In this document: piece by piece, positions 45,533-55,226 of the stretch
Layout of the letters: each line of letters opens with the position of its first letter
How positions within the stretch are numbered: position 1 is the stretch's first letter
NCBI RefSeq assembly: GCF_003049665.1
Contig: NZ_PYWM01000005.1
Coordinates: 62,001 to 126,000 of the forward strand
Length of the DNA: 64,000 nt
Source of the DNA: Lysinibacillus mangiferihumi
GTDB lineage: Bacteria > Bacillota > Bacilli > Bacillales_A > Planococcaceae
Direction: 5' to 3'
The notes under the pieces: model-generated
Databases searched by the model: none
The model's input: the letters and a program-made list of their open reading frames with translations, nothing else
What the model was told of the DNA's origin: nothing
Translations under genes and position numbers: made by a program

Positions 45533-46518
45533 CAAGCAAAGTCAATCATGGAGGTTTTGTTATTTCCTTGGACTTTGAGCTAAATTGGGGTGTCCATGAT
45601 GTATTTAGGTATGGGCAATATAATAAAAACTTATATGGAGTACGTCAGGCCTTACCTAAAATCCTAATGCTGTTTAAGGAATATGAAATTCATGCAACAT
45701 GGGCCACTGTTGGCTTATTATTTGCGGAGTCTAAGGGAGAAATGGCGCACTACTTGCGAGGCATTCCAGTGAAGTACGAGCAAATGAAGTATGCAGCACA
45801 TTCACAACTTGCAAAAGTAGGTGAAAATGAGCAAGAAGATCTTTTACACTTTGGCAAATCGTTAATAGAACAAATTATTCAAACACCTTATCAGGAAATT
45901 GGTAGTCATACGTTTTCGCATTATTATTGTTTAGAGAGTGGACAAATTGAATCGGATTTTGAAGCGGATTTGCAGGCGATGTCCATGATTTGTGAAGGAT
46001 ATATTGCACCGATGAAGTCGATTGTTTTTCCACGTAATCAGGTAAACGACAACTATTTTGCTGCGTGTCAGCAAGCAGGCTATGTTTGCTATAGAGGAAA
46101 TGAACGGCATGATTTATACAATCCGAAAAAGTTCACAAAAAAAAATCGACTATCATTAGGTGCAATGAAATGGCTGGATAGCTATGTTAATATTACGGGC
46201 AATCATATGGTCCGATTAGAAGAAATGAAAGAGGATGCATTTATTAATGTTCGAGCAAGTGCATTTTTAAGGCCTTACAGTCGTATTTTACGTGCATTTG
46301 AGCATCGCAAGATACAACGAATTAAAGAAGGGATGCTTGCTGCTGCTAAGGAAGGGGCCTTTTATCATTTGTGGTGGCATCCACATAATTTTGGAAGACA
46401 TATTGATAAAAATTTAGCGATGCTTGAGGAGCTTTTGCAATATTATCAAGAATTGCAAAGAGACTATGATTTCCAAAGCTATTCCATGTACGAGGTAGCA
46501 ATGCTATGTAAGCAATAA
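45520..46518 (+). CDS. Polysaccharide deacetylase
   Basis: 332 residues. NodB-type fold: SLDFELNWGV (catalytic Asp and metal Asp/Glu region), IGSHTFSHYY (HxxxH), FPRNQ, and a late WHPHNFG His. No signal peptide, so it acts in the cytoplasm or is unusual in export. GTG start overlapping the preceding gene. It probably trims N-acetyl groups of the polymer. Confidence 0.82.
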   Translation: MEKIASKVNHGGFVISLDFELNWGVHDVFRYGQYNKNLYGVRQALPKILMLFKEYEIHATWATVGLLFAESKGEMAHYLRGIPVKYEQMKYAAHSQLAKVGENEQEDLLHFGKSLIEQIIQTPYQEIGSHTFSHYYCLESGQIESDFEADLQAMSMICEGYIAPMKSIVFPRNQVNDNYFAACQQAGYVCYRGNERHDLYNPKKFTKKNRLSLGAMKWLDSYVNITGNHMVRLEEMKEDAFINVRASAFLRPYSRILRAFEHRKIQRIKEGMLAAAKEGAFYHLWWHPHNFGRHIDKNLAMLEELLQYYQELQRDYDFQSYSMYEVAMLCKQ

Positions 46519-46550
46519 CATTTCTGTATAGAGTGTTATTGCTTTTTTTG
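46512..46550 (+). terminator. Terminator of the polysaccharide locus
   Basis: GCAATAACA and TGTTATTGC form a stem followed by TTTTTTTG. The left arm includes the stop codon of the deacetylase gene. Confidence 0.85.
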
Positions 46551-46877
46551 TCTTGCTGTGAAATTTAGTTGCTACTCTAAAGAGGGCAATGAAGCGTGCG
46601 CTAAAATTAACTCGCTGAATGTTACAGATTTGAAAAGGTACTATTCGAGCAGTTTCGAACATATGGATTCATTTTGCGCTAATGTCTAATGGATCGTTAG
46701 GTTTTATAGAAATTTTAAGAGAATAAGAGGGAATTGCGCGGGGCGTGACGAAGATGTAAGTACCTTACTATAGGGCTGCTTTACATTGACTAAGCGTGTT
46801 CATATTTTAGTGAGATCATAGTAATGAAAAGTTCACTTAACGGATGAGGGTTATACATAGACAAAGGGGAGTTAGGG
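46551..46877. other. Intergenic region before hutI, nothing further seen
   Basis: About 330 bases with no gene, no riboswitch and no clear hairpin. The hutI promoter must lie here; a classic HutP antiterminator is not visible. Confidence 0.4.
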
Positions 46878-48149
46878 ATGAAGGACAAGCAACAAAAGCC
46901 AATTTGGATTCAAAATATTTCTCAATTAGTAACACTTGCAAGTGACAAGAAAGGACCGCGAGTACGAGAAGCAATGCGAGAGCTTGCTATTATTGAAGGA
47001 GGAAGTGTTTGGCTTGAAGATGGTGTGATTCAAGATCTTGGTACAACACGAGAAATGATATTAAAATATTTACCCCGTGCAGAGGAAGCGGAGATTGTCG
47101 ATGCTACAGGGAAAATTGTCACGCCCGGTTTGATTGATCCTCATACCCATGTTGTTTTTGGCGGTAGTCGTGAACATGAATTTGAGATGCGTTTAGAAGG
47201 CGCGAGCTATATGGACATTATGAATGCTGGGGGAGGCATCCATGCAACAACTCGAAAAATGCGCTCGTTGACAGAAGAACATATCTTCAATCAGACGACG
47301 AGACGCTTGGACTTATTTTTACAACATGGTGTTACGACGTTAGAAAGTAAAAGTGGCTATGGCTTAGACTTAGAAAACGAGTTAAAACAATTACGGGTTA
47401 TGCAACGATTGCAAAATAAGCATCCGATGGACATTGTGCCGACCTTTATGGGCGCACATGCAGTACCAGAAGAATATCGAGAAAACCCAGAGCACTTTGT
47501 TAACTTAGTTATTGATGAGATGATTCCTGCAGTGGTGGAAGAAAAGCTTGCAAAATTTATTGATGTATTTTGTGAAGTCGATGTCTTTACACCCGAGCAA
47601 GCAGAACGTATTTTATTGGCTGGCAAGGCACAAGGGCTTATACCTAAAATACATGCCGATGAAATTGAAGAAAATCAGGGGGCGCATGTTGCGGCAAGAG
47701 TAGGTGCTATTTCTGCTGAGCATTTATTAAAAGTGTCGGATGAAGGTATTGAAGAACTTGCTAAATCGGGCGTAATTGCATGCTTATTACCAGCAACAGC
47801 ATTATATTTAGGTGAAAAACCAGCACGTGCCCGAGATATTATTGACGCAGGTGTACCTGTAGCGATTTCGACTGATTGTAATCCAGGTTCATCGCCAACG
47901 ATTTCGCTGCCACTTGTTATGAACTTAGCATGCATCACAATGAAAATGACGCCGGCAGAAAGCTTATGTGCCGCTACCTATAATGCGGCTTGTGCATTGC
48001 AAATTGAAGATCGCGTAGGCTCTATCGAAATTGGAAAACAAGCTGATTTAGTGCTTTGGGATGTCCATAATCATCAAAAATTACATTATATTTTTGGTGT
48101 GAATCATGTGAAAAAGGTTTGGAAAAAAGGTGTGAAGGTGGTAGGTTAA
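46878..48149 (+). CDS. hutI: Imidazolonepropionase
   Basis: 423 residues. GLIDPHTHVVFGG (metal HxH), the GASYMDIMNAGGGIHAT segment, TFMGAHAVP, KIHADEIEE and STDCNPGSSPT are diagnostic. It opens the imidazolone ring in histidine breakdown, giving N-formiminoglutamate for HutG, whose gene starts 2 nt after its stop. GGGGAGTTAGGG precedes the ATG. Confidence 0.95.
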   Translation: MKDKQQKPIWIQNISQLVTLASDKKGPRVREAMRELAIIEGGSVWLEDGVIQDLGTTREMILKYLPRAEEAEIVDATGKIVTPGLIDPHTHVVFGGSREHEFEMRLEGASYMDIMNAGGGIHATTRKMRSLTEEHIFNQTTRRLDLFLQHGVTTLESKSGYGLDLENELKQLRVMQRLQNKHPMDIVPTFMGAHAVPEEYRENPEHFVNLVIDEMIPAVVEEKLAKFIDVFCEVDVFTPEQAERILLAGKAQGLIPKIHADEIEENQGAHVAARVGAISAEHLLKVSDEGIEELAKSGVIACLLPATALYLGEKPARARDIIDAGVPVAISTDCNPGSSPTISLPLVMNLACITMKMTPAESLCAATYNAACALQIEDRVGSIEIGKQADLVLWDVHNHQKLHYIFGVNHVKKVWKKGVKVVG

Positions 48150-48150
48150 G

Positions 48151-49149
48151 ATGTTTATCCAACCTGAATGGCAATGGAAACAAGAAAACGGCTCAGGCAT
48201 GCATCAGTGGATTAAGCAAAAGCAAAACCCACATGCAAATGATGTAGATATTATTGTCTATGGAGCCTTATTATCTTATGCGAGCGATCCTATGAAAAAA
48301 GCGCAGTATCCTACTGCTTTTCGGAAAGCGTGGTCAAGCTTTCAATCCTATAATTTAGACGAACAAGTAGATTTGCGTTCATTAGCAATTGTTGATATTG
48401 GAGACGTGGCAATCGACTCGACCAATCGCATGCTTTCGGAATCTGCTATTGAGGCAGCCGCTGAAAACTTAAGTATCGCTTATCAGAAAAGCTTCACTTG
48501 CCTGATTGGTGGTGACCATGCAATCACGGCTTGTTCATTAAGAGGGATTAAAAATGCTTTTCCGAATGAGCGAATTGGCATTATTCAACTTGATACGCAT
48601 TTAGATGCAAGAAATCAAGAAGATATAGGTTTAGCAATGAATTCACCGATTCATCAACTAATCGCATCAGGCGTTGTAGAGGGGAAACATATGTATAACG
48701 TTGGCTTGCATGGCTTTTTTAATTCACCAGAAATGATTTATTATGCTCGTGAGCAAGGAATTCATATGATTACGTTAAAGCAGATGCGACGTGATGGTAT
48801 CCAGTTGACTATCCGTGAAATGCTACGTCAGCTTATGTATGAGGTAGATAGGATTTATGTATCCGTGGATTTAGATGCATTGGATATTACGTTTGCCCCA
48901 GACGTACCTGCAGCCACACCTGGTGGATTAACGGCCTATGAATTATTTGATATTTTAAAGCTGATTGGTGAAAATGAAGGTGTACGGCATATTGACTTTA
49001 TTTACCCTGATCCAAAACAAAATGAACTTCGCTTAGAAACGGTGAAAACGGGGGTTACTGCATTTTTGCAATGGCTGACCGGCATTCAATTGGATCATCG
49101 TAATCGTATATCAAGGAAAGAAAAGGCAGGCTATGGAGCTACTCCATAG
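48151..49149 (+). CDS. hutG: Formimidoylglutamase
   Basis: 332 residues, ureohydrolase family. GGDHAIT, DTHLDAR and SVDLDALDI give all metal ligands. It hydrolyses formiminoglutamate to glutamate and formamide. hutH and hutU, needed for the earlier steps, are not in the window. Distinct from the arginase-like gene at 15666: its N-terminus and motif spacing fit HutG. Confidence 0.92.
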   Translation: MFIQPEWQWKQENGSGMHQWIKQKQNPHANDVDIIVYGALLSYASDPMKKAQYPTAFRKAWSSFQSYNLDEQVDLRSLAIVDIGDVAIDSTNRMLSESAIEAAAENLSIAYQKSFTCLIGGDHAITACSLRGIKNAFPNERIGIIQLDTHLDARNQEDIGLAMNSPIHQLIASGVVEGKHMYNVGLHGFFNSPEMIYYAREQGIHMITLKQMRRDGIQLTIREMLRQLMYEVDRIYVSVDLDALDITFAPDVPAATPGGLTAYELFDILKLIGENEGVRHIDFIYPDPKQNELRLETVKTGVTAFLQWLTGIQLDHRNRISRKEKAGYGATP

Positions 49150-49160
49150 TCTGTTTTGCT
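49129..49160 (+). terminator. Terminator overlapping the hutG end
   Basis: GGCTATGGAG and CTCCATAGTC pair around CTA, followed by TGTTTTGC. Confidence 0.75.
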
Positions 49161-49187
49161 ACGGGCGGACGCTTCCCGCGGGCACAT

Positions 49188-49244
49188 CTAAATTGTTTGG
49201 GTGCCTGACACCTTCCTAAAATTGTTTGAGTGCCTGGCACCTTA
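49188..49244. repeat. Two copies of the short palindrome
   Basis: AATTGTTTGGGTGCCTGACACC and AATTGTTTGAGTGCCTGGCACC follow each other. The nearby GCGGACGCTTCCCGCGGGCAC (49167-49187) resembles the GC-rich block of the MITE-like element. Confidence 0.85.
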
Positions 49245-49285
49245 AACTGTTATAATAGAATAATAGATAAGAGAGGATTTTTATT

Positions 49286-50173
49286 ATGACTACAAAACCT
49301 AAATTACTCATTGTTGATGGTATGGCGTTGTTATTTCGTTCTTTTTTTGCATCAGCAGCAATGGGGCATTTTATTCGATTAAAGGACGGCACACCAACGA
49401 ATGGTGCGCAAGGATTTGTGCGCCATGTGTTGACGGCACAATCTATTATGCAACCAACACATTTAGCTATTTGCTGGGATATGGGGGCACAAACATTCCG
49501 CAATGAATTATATGATGGCTATAAAGCTAACCGTCCAGCACCGCCAGAGGAGATGCTTCCTCAATTTGATATGGCTAAAAATTTAGCTCAACATATCGGA
49601 TGGCAAAATTTTGGCGTTGTCGGTATGGAGGCGGATGATTTAATCGGCTCGATGATTACGAAGTGGCAGGATGAAGCTGATATTACGGTTATTAGTGGGG
49701 ATAAGGATTTATTACAATTGCTCACACCGACAACGCAAATTGCTTTTACAAAAAAAGGTTACACTGAATATGATCTTTATACACATACACGCTTTAAAGA
49801 AGAATATGGTATAGAGCCAATTCAATTTGCGCAAGTAAAAGCGTTTATGGGTGATACGAGTGATGGCTACCCAGGCGTTAAAGGAATTGGACCTAAGCAG
49901 GCACTGACACTTATTCAAATGTATGGCTCGATTGATAATGTGATCGCTTCCTTAGAGGACTTAAAGCCTGGTCAGCGTACCAAAATTAAAGACAATCTGG
50001 ATATGCTGAAGTTATCACATGAACTTGCAACGATACAAACGAATGTACCGATTGAAGCCGATTTTGCTCATTTAGCAGTACCAAACTATGAGCACCAGAC
50101 GATTAATGCAATAGAGGAACGTGGCTTTACACTTATTGCGAAGCAAGCACGTTCATTGTATGCCCTTAGTTAG
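49286..50173 (+). CDS. ypcP: 5'-3' exonuclease (YpcP-like)
   Basis: 295 residues, the FEN-type exonuclease domain found at the start of DNA polymerase I but here alone. LLIVDGMALLFRSFFA, GMEADDLIG, ISGDKDLLQL, FMGDTSDGYPGVKGIGPKQA contain the acidic metal sites and the helix-hairpin-helix. It removes RNA primers or flaps. AGAGAGGA precedes the ATG. Its 3' end overlaps the convergent C39-like gene by 8 nt. Confidence 0.9.
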   Translation: MTTKPKLLIVDGMALLFRSFFASAAMGHFIRLKDGTPTNGAQGFVRHVLTAQSIMQPTHLAICWDMGAQTFRNELYDGYKANRPAPPEEMLPQFDMAKNLAQHIGWQNFGVVGMEADDLIGSMITKWQDEADITVISGDKDLLQLLTPTTQIAFTKKGYTEYDLYTHTRFKEEYGIEPIQFAQVKAFMGDTSDGYPGVKGIGPKQALTLIQMYGSIDNVIASLEDLKPGQRTKIKDNLDMLKLSHELATIQTNVPIEADFAHLAVPNYEHQTINAIEERGFTLIAKQARSLYALS

Positions 50174-50669
50174 GTGCTATTTTAACGAAGCGTAACACGT
50201 TTTGATTTTGTTGAAATAGAGCACTACGAATTTGACTGTCGCGATTGTTTCCTCCGTTATCGTGGAAAATTAACAATAGCTTATCATCTTGTACTTCATA
50301 ACCAATAAGTGGTACCCAATGGTAGGCAAAGGTCGATTTTTTATCAAACCATTGTAGGCTAAAATAACGGTCAAAGCGCATTGCCACGGGGCGACCTGCG
50401 TCAATTTCTTGCAGCGCCTCTTTTAATGTGCAATTGCGTATGTCCCATGTCGGTAACAGCTTTCGAAGGTTAGTAATTAAACGCCATTTAAACAAACCAA
50501 CTTTGGTGCAACCAAGGATTTGGTAAAGGTCATTTACCGATGGAGCTGACAGGTCAAAGTACTTCAGGATGACATGGACTGTTGTCGGCCCACAGGCAGA
50601 GTTACGATAATGAGGTGCAATAGATGCATCGTATTGTGATTTTCCTTGTAATGACAAATGCTGTTTCAT
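50166..50669 (-). CDS. C39-like cysteine peptidase family protein
   Basis: 167 residues. SACGPTTVHVIL places Cys26 as nucleophile, AYHWVPLIGYE supplies His, and FHDNGG the third polar residue. No transporter domain or signal peptide. The family cleaves peptides, often after Gly-Gly, but stand-alone forms have unknown targets. On the minus strand GGAAGGGAGATAAT precedes the ATG. Confidence 0.72.
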   Translation of the reverse strand: MKQHLSLQGKSQYDASIAPHYRNSACGPTTVHVILKYFDLSAPSVNDLYQILGCTKVGLFKWRLITNLRKLLPTWDIRNCTLKEALQEIDAGRPVAMRFDRYFSLQWFDKKSTFAYHWVPLIGYEVQDDKLLLIFHDNGGNNRDSQIRSALFQQNQNVLRFVKIAPN

Positions 50670-50745
50670 TATTATCTCCCTTCCAAAAAACGCTTTATAA
50701 TCTACGTGTTTTTAATAAGGTGTTTGCTTTCGATTGATATAGAAG

Positions 50746-50786
50746 AAAAAATAGTATGCCAAGGGATACCCAGCATACTATTTTTT
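50746..50786. terminator. Bidirectional terminator
   Basis: AAAAAATAGTATGC and GCATACTATTTTTT form a 14-bp perfect stem. Confidence 0.9.
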
Positions 50787-50802
50787 CTTTTGTTACGATT
50801 TA

Positions 50803-51120
50803 TTATTGTTGAGCAGCTAAAAACTCCGTAACTTGTTGTGGTGTTTTAGCGTTCGCACTATGTAAGTGGGCTAATTTTTCACCGTTTTGGAAAATTAATA
50901 AACTTGGAATACCCATTACATCGTATTTATCAGCGATTTCTGGCAGCTCGTCACGGTTAAGCTCATACCAATCAAATTGGTTGTATTCTTCAATAATTGG
51001 GTCGATGAACATATTCATACGTGTGCAATCTGGGCACCATCCAGCATAAAATTTTACAAGTACTTTTTGTTCACCAGAAATAAGCCCATTAAATTGTTCT
51101 GCAGTTGTTATTGTTTTCAT
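50803..51120 (-). CDS. Thioredoxin-family protein
   Basis: 105 residues. WCPDC at residues 28-32 is the redox centre and MGIPSLLIF the cis-Pro loop. Such WCPDC forms occur in small stand-alone thioredoxins of Bacillales. On the minus strand AAGGAGAGTGATTTACTA favours the ATG at 51120 over a longer in-frame start at 51234. Confidence 0.9.
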   Translation of the reverse strand: MKTITTAEQFNGLISGEQKVLVKFYAGWCPDCTRMNMFIDPIIEEYNQFDWYELNRDELPEIADKYDVMGIPSLLIFQNGEKLAHLHSANAKTPQQVTEFLAAQQ

Positions 51121-51505
51121 TAGTAAATCACTCTCCTTGCTTTCCATTTTACACATTTTCTCTTCAACCTGAAAGTTATCTGTTTGGGATATGTGAAAGC
51201 TACTTATTGTCTTGTTTTCGCTCGTAAAAAACAAAAAAAGTTGTATATCGCAAAAATAATTATAGAAAAAAGATTGCTAATTTAGACAAAATAATCTACA
51301 CTAAAAACAGAAAAAGTAGTTTTATTTTCATTCAGTGGAAGACATTTCTCGTAATTTAAGAAAGTGAATTGAGTGAAAATAAGTCTCTGGCGATTGTCAC
51401 AGATTTTGAGCAATGGTAGTGTAAAACTTCGCATTCATGCTAGATGGGTCAAAATCTATGCGCAAAAACGCCGAAGCACAATTTTGATTTTTTTTGACCA
51501 AAAAA

Positions 51506-51523
51506 TGAATGGTCATTCATTCA
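51506..51523. promoter_or_regulatory. FadR-type operator upstream of fadNAE
   Basis: TGAATGGTCATTCATTCA is an 18-base near-palindrome (TGAATG/CATTCA arms) matching the B. subtilis FadR box. FadR (a TetR-family repressor released by long-chain acyl-CoA) would switch the operon. The gap from 51121 otherwise holds no gene. Confidence 0.82.
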
Positions 51524-51548
51524 ATGGGAGAATAAGGGGGAATTGCTT

Positions 51549-53933
51549 GTGACTTACAACATTAAAAAAGCGGCTGTTCTAGGTTCTGGGGTAATGGGTT
51601 CTGGAATTGCAGCACATTTAGCAAACATCGGTATTCCAACATTATTATTAGACATTGCACCAAAGGAACTAACGAAAGAGGAGGAAGCAAAGGGGCTTAC
51701 GTTAGCACATCCAGCTGTAAGAAACCGCTTTGTAAATGGAGCTCTTCAAAAGTTATTAAAGCAAAAACCAGCACCACTTACTTCTAAGAAAAACTTATCG
51801 CTTCTAACGGTGGGGAATTTTGAAGACGATTTAGACAAACTGAAAGATGTCGATTGGATTATTGAAGTTGTCGTAGAAAATCTAGTGATTAAACAAAGCC
51901 TGTATGAAAAAATTGATGCTGTTCGTACGCCAGGTACAATAATCAGTTCTAATACATCGGGCATTAGCATTAATGCGATGGCTGAAGGACGTTCAGAAGA
52001 TTTCCAACAACATTTTTTAGGGACACACTTCTTCAACCCTCCGCGCTATTTAAAATTACTTGAAGTAATCCCGGCAACGACAACTGCACCAGACGTTGTT
52101 GACTTTATGAAAAAATTCGGTGAGGACATTCTTGGGAAAGGTGTTGTATTGGCTAAGGATACACCAAACTTTATTGCCAATCGCATCGGCACATACGGTC
52201 TGTTAATCACTTTACAGCAAATGATGCAAGGTGGTTATTCAGTCGGAGAGGTAGATTCAGTGACAGGACCGCTCATTGGTCGCCCAAAATCAGCTACTTT
52301 CCGTACATTAGATGTCGTTGGCTTAGATACATTTATCCATGTGGCAAAAAATGTATATGACCAAACGACAGGAGAGGAACAGCAAGTATTTGCAGTACCT
52401 GAGTTCCTACAAAAAATGGTGACAAACGGCTGGCTAGGTGCAAAGTCTGGTCAAGGTTTCTTCCAAAAGAAAGGAAAAGAAATTTTAGAAATTGACCCAC
52501 ATACTTTAGCTTATAGTCCAGCTAAAAAATTACAAACACCTTCGATTGAAATGGCGAAACAAACGCGCGGACTAGCGAACAAAGTGAAGGCATTAACATA
52601 CGCAAAAGATCGTACAGGTGAGCTTTTATGGGGAATTTTTGCACCTACACTAATTTACTCTGCGCAGTTACATGGTGAAATTGCTGATGATATCGTCGCA
52701 ATAGATAATGCCATGAAGTGGGGATTCGGCTGGCAGCAAGGTCCATTTGAAATTTGGGATGCCATTGGTGTAACTGAATCTGTTGCGAAAATGGAGGCAG
52801 AAGGTCGAGAGGTTCCACTATTTGTGAAAGATATGTTAGCACAGGGCTTTACTACATTCTATTCAGAAATAGACGGTGATGTAGCGTATTATAACGGTTC
52901 ACAATACGTGAAAGTTCCAGTGAATGAAAAAGAAATTAACTTAAAGCGTTATAAGAAAAAACATGGTGTTATTAAGTCCAATAGCGGTGCTAGCCTAATA
53001 GATTTGGGTGACGGTATTGCGTTACTAGAGTTCCATTCCCAATCCAATGCCATCGGTTTAGATATTATTCAAATGATTAACTACGCAATAGATGAAGTAG
53101 AAGCAAATTATAAAGGCTTGGTAATCGGAAACCAAGGCAAAAACTTCTGTGTCGGAGCGAACTTAGGCATGATTTTAGTAGAAGCACAGGATGATAACAT
53201 CTTCGAACTAGATTTTGTTATTAAAGCATTCCAAGATGCTATGCAAAAAATAAAATATTCAAGAAAACCAGTTGTCGCTGCACCGTTCGCTATGACATTA
53301 GGTGGGGGCGCAGAAGTATGCTTACCTGCTGCACATATCCAAGCGACAATGGAAACTTATATGGGCTTAGTAGAAGTCGGTGTTGGCTTAATTCCAGGCG
53401 GTGGCGGTAACAAAGCACTTTACCAAAAATTCTTAAAAGGTTTACCGCATGGTGTGGAAGTAGATTATCAACATATTGCCAATAAAGTGTTTGAAACAAT
53501 TGCCATGGCGAAAGTATCAACTTCAGGTGAGGAAGCACGAGACAATAACTTCCTAAACTTTGCAGATGGTATTTCAGTCAATGCAGATCACCAAATTTAT
53601 GATGCAAAGCAGGCTGCTTTGGCACTTTATGAGGCAGGCTACCAACCACCGGTGCCAACAAAAGTTCCTGTTGTCGGTGCATCAGGTTACGGTACGTTAC
53701 TAATCGGTGCTCAAGGGATGTTTGAATCAGGTTTCATCAGTGAACATGATTTAAAAATTGCCAAGAAGTTAGCGTATGTTATCGCAGGTGGAAAAGTTCC
53801 ATACGGCACATTAGTAGATGAACAATATCTCTTAAACTTAGAGCGTGAAGCATTCCTAAGTTTAGTAGCAGATCCACTATCGCAACAAAGAATGCAACAT
53901 ATGTTGTTAAAGGGAAAACCACTTCGTAACTAA
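51549..53933 (+). CDS. fadN: Fatty acid oxidation protein FadN (3-hydroxyacyl-CoA dehydrogenase / enoyl-CoA hydratase)
   Basis: About 794 residues. N-terminal hydroxyacyl-CoA dehydrogenase (GSGVMGSGIA, VVENLVIK, SSNTSGISIN, HFFNPP) and C-terminal crotonase-type domain (FCVGANLGMI, TLGGGAEVCL, EVGVGLIPGGGG). It performs hydration and oxidation in beta-oxidation. AAGGGGG at 51534-51540 favours the GTG at 51549. First gene of fadN-fadA-fadE. Confidence 0.94.
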   Translation: MTYNIKKAAVLGSGVMGSGIAAHLANIGIPTLLLDIAPKELTKEEEAKGLTLAHPAVRNRFVNGALQKLLKQKPAPLTSKKNLSLLTVGNFEDDLDKLKDVDWIIEVVVENLVIKQSLYEKIDAVRTPGTIISSNTSGISINAMAEGRSEDFQQHFLGTHFFNPPRYLKLLEVIPATTTAPDVVDFMKKFGEDILGKGVVLAKDTPNFIANRIGTYGLLITLQQMMQGGYSVGEVDSVTGPLIGRPKSATFRTLDVVGLDTFIHVAKNVYDQTTGEEQQVFAVPEFLQKMVTNGWLGAKSGQGFFQKKGKEILEIDPHTLAYSPAKKLQTPSIEMAKQTRGLANKVKALTYAKDRTGELLWGIFAPTLIYSAQLHGEIADDIVAIDNAMKWGFGWQQGPFEIWDAIGVTESVAKMEAEGREVPLFVKDMLAQGFTTFYSEIDGDVAYYNGSQYVKVPVNEKEINLKRYKKKHGVIKSNSGASLIDLGDGIALLEFHSQSNAIGLDIIQMINYAIDEVEANYKGLVIGNQGKNFCVGANLGMILVEAQDDNIFELDFVIKAFQDAMQKIKYSRKPVVAAPFAMTLGGGAEVCLPAAHIQATMETYMGLVEVGVGLIPGGGGNKALYQKFLKGLPHGVEVDYQHIANKVFETIAMAKVSTSGEEARDNNFLNFADGISVNADHQIYDAKQAALALYEAGYQPPVPTKVPVVGASGYGTLLIGAQGMFESGFISEHDLKIAKKLAYVIAGGKVPYGTLVDEQYLLNLEREAFLSLVADPLSQQRMQHMLLKGKPLRN

Positions 53934-53981
53934 TTAGATAGATGACTATATTTGCACATGAAACAAAGGGGGATTTAGACG

Positions 53982-55154
53982 ATGCGTGAAGCCGTTATTG
54001 TAGCAGGAGCACGAACTCCTATTGGAAAAGCGAAAAAAGGTTCATTAGCAACAGTAAGACCAGATGATTTTGGGGCAGCAGTTGTCAAAGAGACATTGAA
54101 AAGAGCGGGCTATGAAGGGCCTATTGATGACTTAATTTTAGGGTGTGCAATGCCTGAAGCAGAGCAAGGCATGAATGTTGCACGAAGCATTGGTGCACTT
54201 GCAGGGCTACCGGATACGACACCTGCTTTGACTATTAACCGTTTTTGTTCATCGGGTTTACAGGCAATAGCGTATGCAGCTGAACGTATTATGCTTGGTC
54301 ATTCAAAGGCAATTCTTGCTGGCGGTGTTGAGTCTATGAGCATGGTACCAATGGTAGGGAATACACCACGCTTAAATCCAACATTAGCCGAAACAGCCCC
54401 TCAATATTATATGGGGATGGGGCATACAGCAGAGGAAGTCGCACGACAGTATAATGTTAGCCGTGAAGATCAAGATGCATTTGCTGTACGCTCGCATGTG
54501 CTTGCAGAAAAAGCAATTAAAGAAGGTAAATTCAATGATGAAATCGTCCCAATTGAAGTAGAACAACATTATGTGGATGCTAATAATAAACTACAGGTGA
54601 AAAAATTTACTTTCAGTATGGATGAGGGGGTACGTCCTGGCACATCTGTAGAAGGCTTAGCGAAACTTCGCCCTGCCTTTCATGTAAAAGGTAGTGTGAC
54701 AGCAGGTAACGCTTCACAAACTTCTGATGGTGCAGCAGCAGTTCTTGTGATGGATCGTGAGGAAGCTGAAAAGCTAGGGATGACACCAATGGCGAAGTTT
54801 TTAGGCTTTGCGGTAGGTGGTGTCCCACCAGAAGTGATGGGAATCGGTCCAATCGTTGCAGTACCGAAAGCACTTGATATTGCCGGTTTATCTATAGAGG
54901 ACATCGATTTGTGGGAAATTAACGAAGCATTTGCTTCACAGTCTTTACAAGTTGTACGTCATTTAGGCATCGACCAAGAGAAGGTTAATGTCAATGGTGG
55001 CGCAATTGCATTAGGACATCCACTTGGCGCAACCGGTGCAATTTTAACATTAAAACTTATTCATGAGCTGAAACGTCAAGGTAAAAAATACGGAGTTGTC
55101 ACAATGTGTATCGGCGGCGGTATGGGCGCTGCTGGAGTATTTGAGATTCTATAA
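53982..55154 (+). CDS. fadA: Acetyl-CoA acyltransferase FadA
   Basis: 390 residues of the thiolase family. Nucleophile Cys in [11 protein letters not shown], then GGVESMS, the NEAFA motif and C-terminal GHPLGATGA and [10 protein letters not shown] with the second Cys. It releases acetyl-CoA in the last step of beta-oxidation. GGGGGA precedes the ATG. Confidence 0.95.
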   Translation: MREAVIVAGARTPIGKAKKGSLATVRPDDFGAAVVKETLKRAGYEGPIDDLILGCAMPEAEQGMNVARSIGALAGLPDTTPALTINRFCSSGLQAIAYAAERIMLGHSKAILAGGVESMSMVPMVGNTPRLNPTLAETAPQYYMGMGHTAEEVARQYNVSREDQDAFAVRSHVLAEKAIKEGKFNDEIVPIEVEQHYVDANNKLQVKKFTFSMDEGVRPGTSVEGLAKLRPAFHVKGSVTAGNASQTSDGAAAVLVMDREEAEKLGMTPMAKFLGFAVGGVPPEVMGIGPIVAVPKALDIAGLSIEDIDLWEINEAFASQSLQVVRHLGIDQEKVNVNGGAIALGHPLGATGAILTLKLIHELKRQGKKYGVVTMCIGGGMGAAGVFEIL

Positions 55155-55177
55155 GTTATGTGAAAATTGTTTAAGAA

Positions 55178-55206
55178 TTGCGAATTGTATGTGTGCCTGG
55201 CACCGA
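55178..55206. repeat. Short palindrome copy between fadA and fadE
   Basis: GCGAATTGTATGTGTGCCTG then GCACCG lies inside the operon, right before the fadE ribosome site. Confidence 0.75.
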
Positions 55207-55226
55207 AAAATAAGGAGGAATTGGAC

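Noticed and set aside
46551..46877. HutP-type antiterminator or riboswitch before hutI
   Set aside because: No repeated NAG triplets with a following terminator, nor any riboswitch core, could be recognised.
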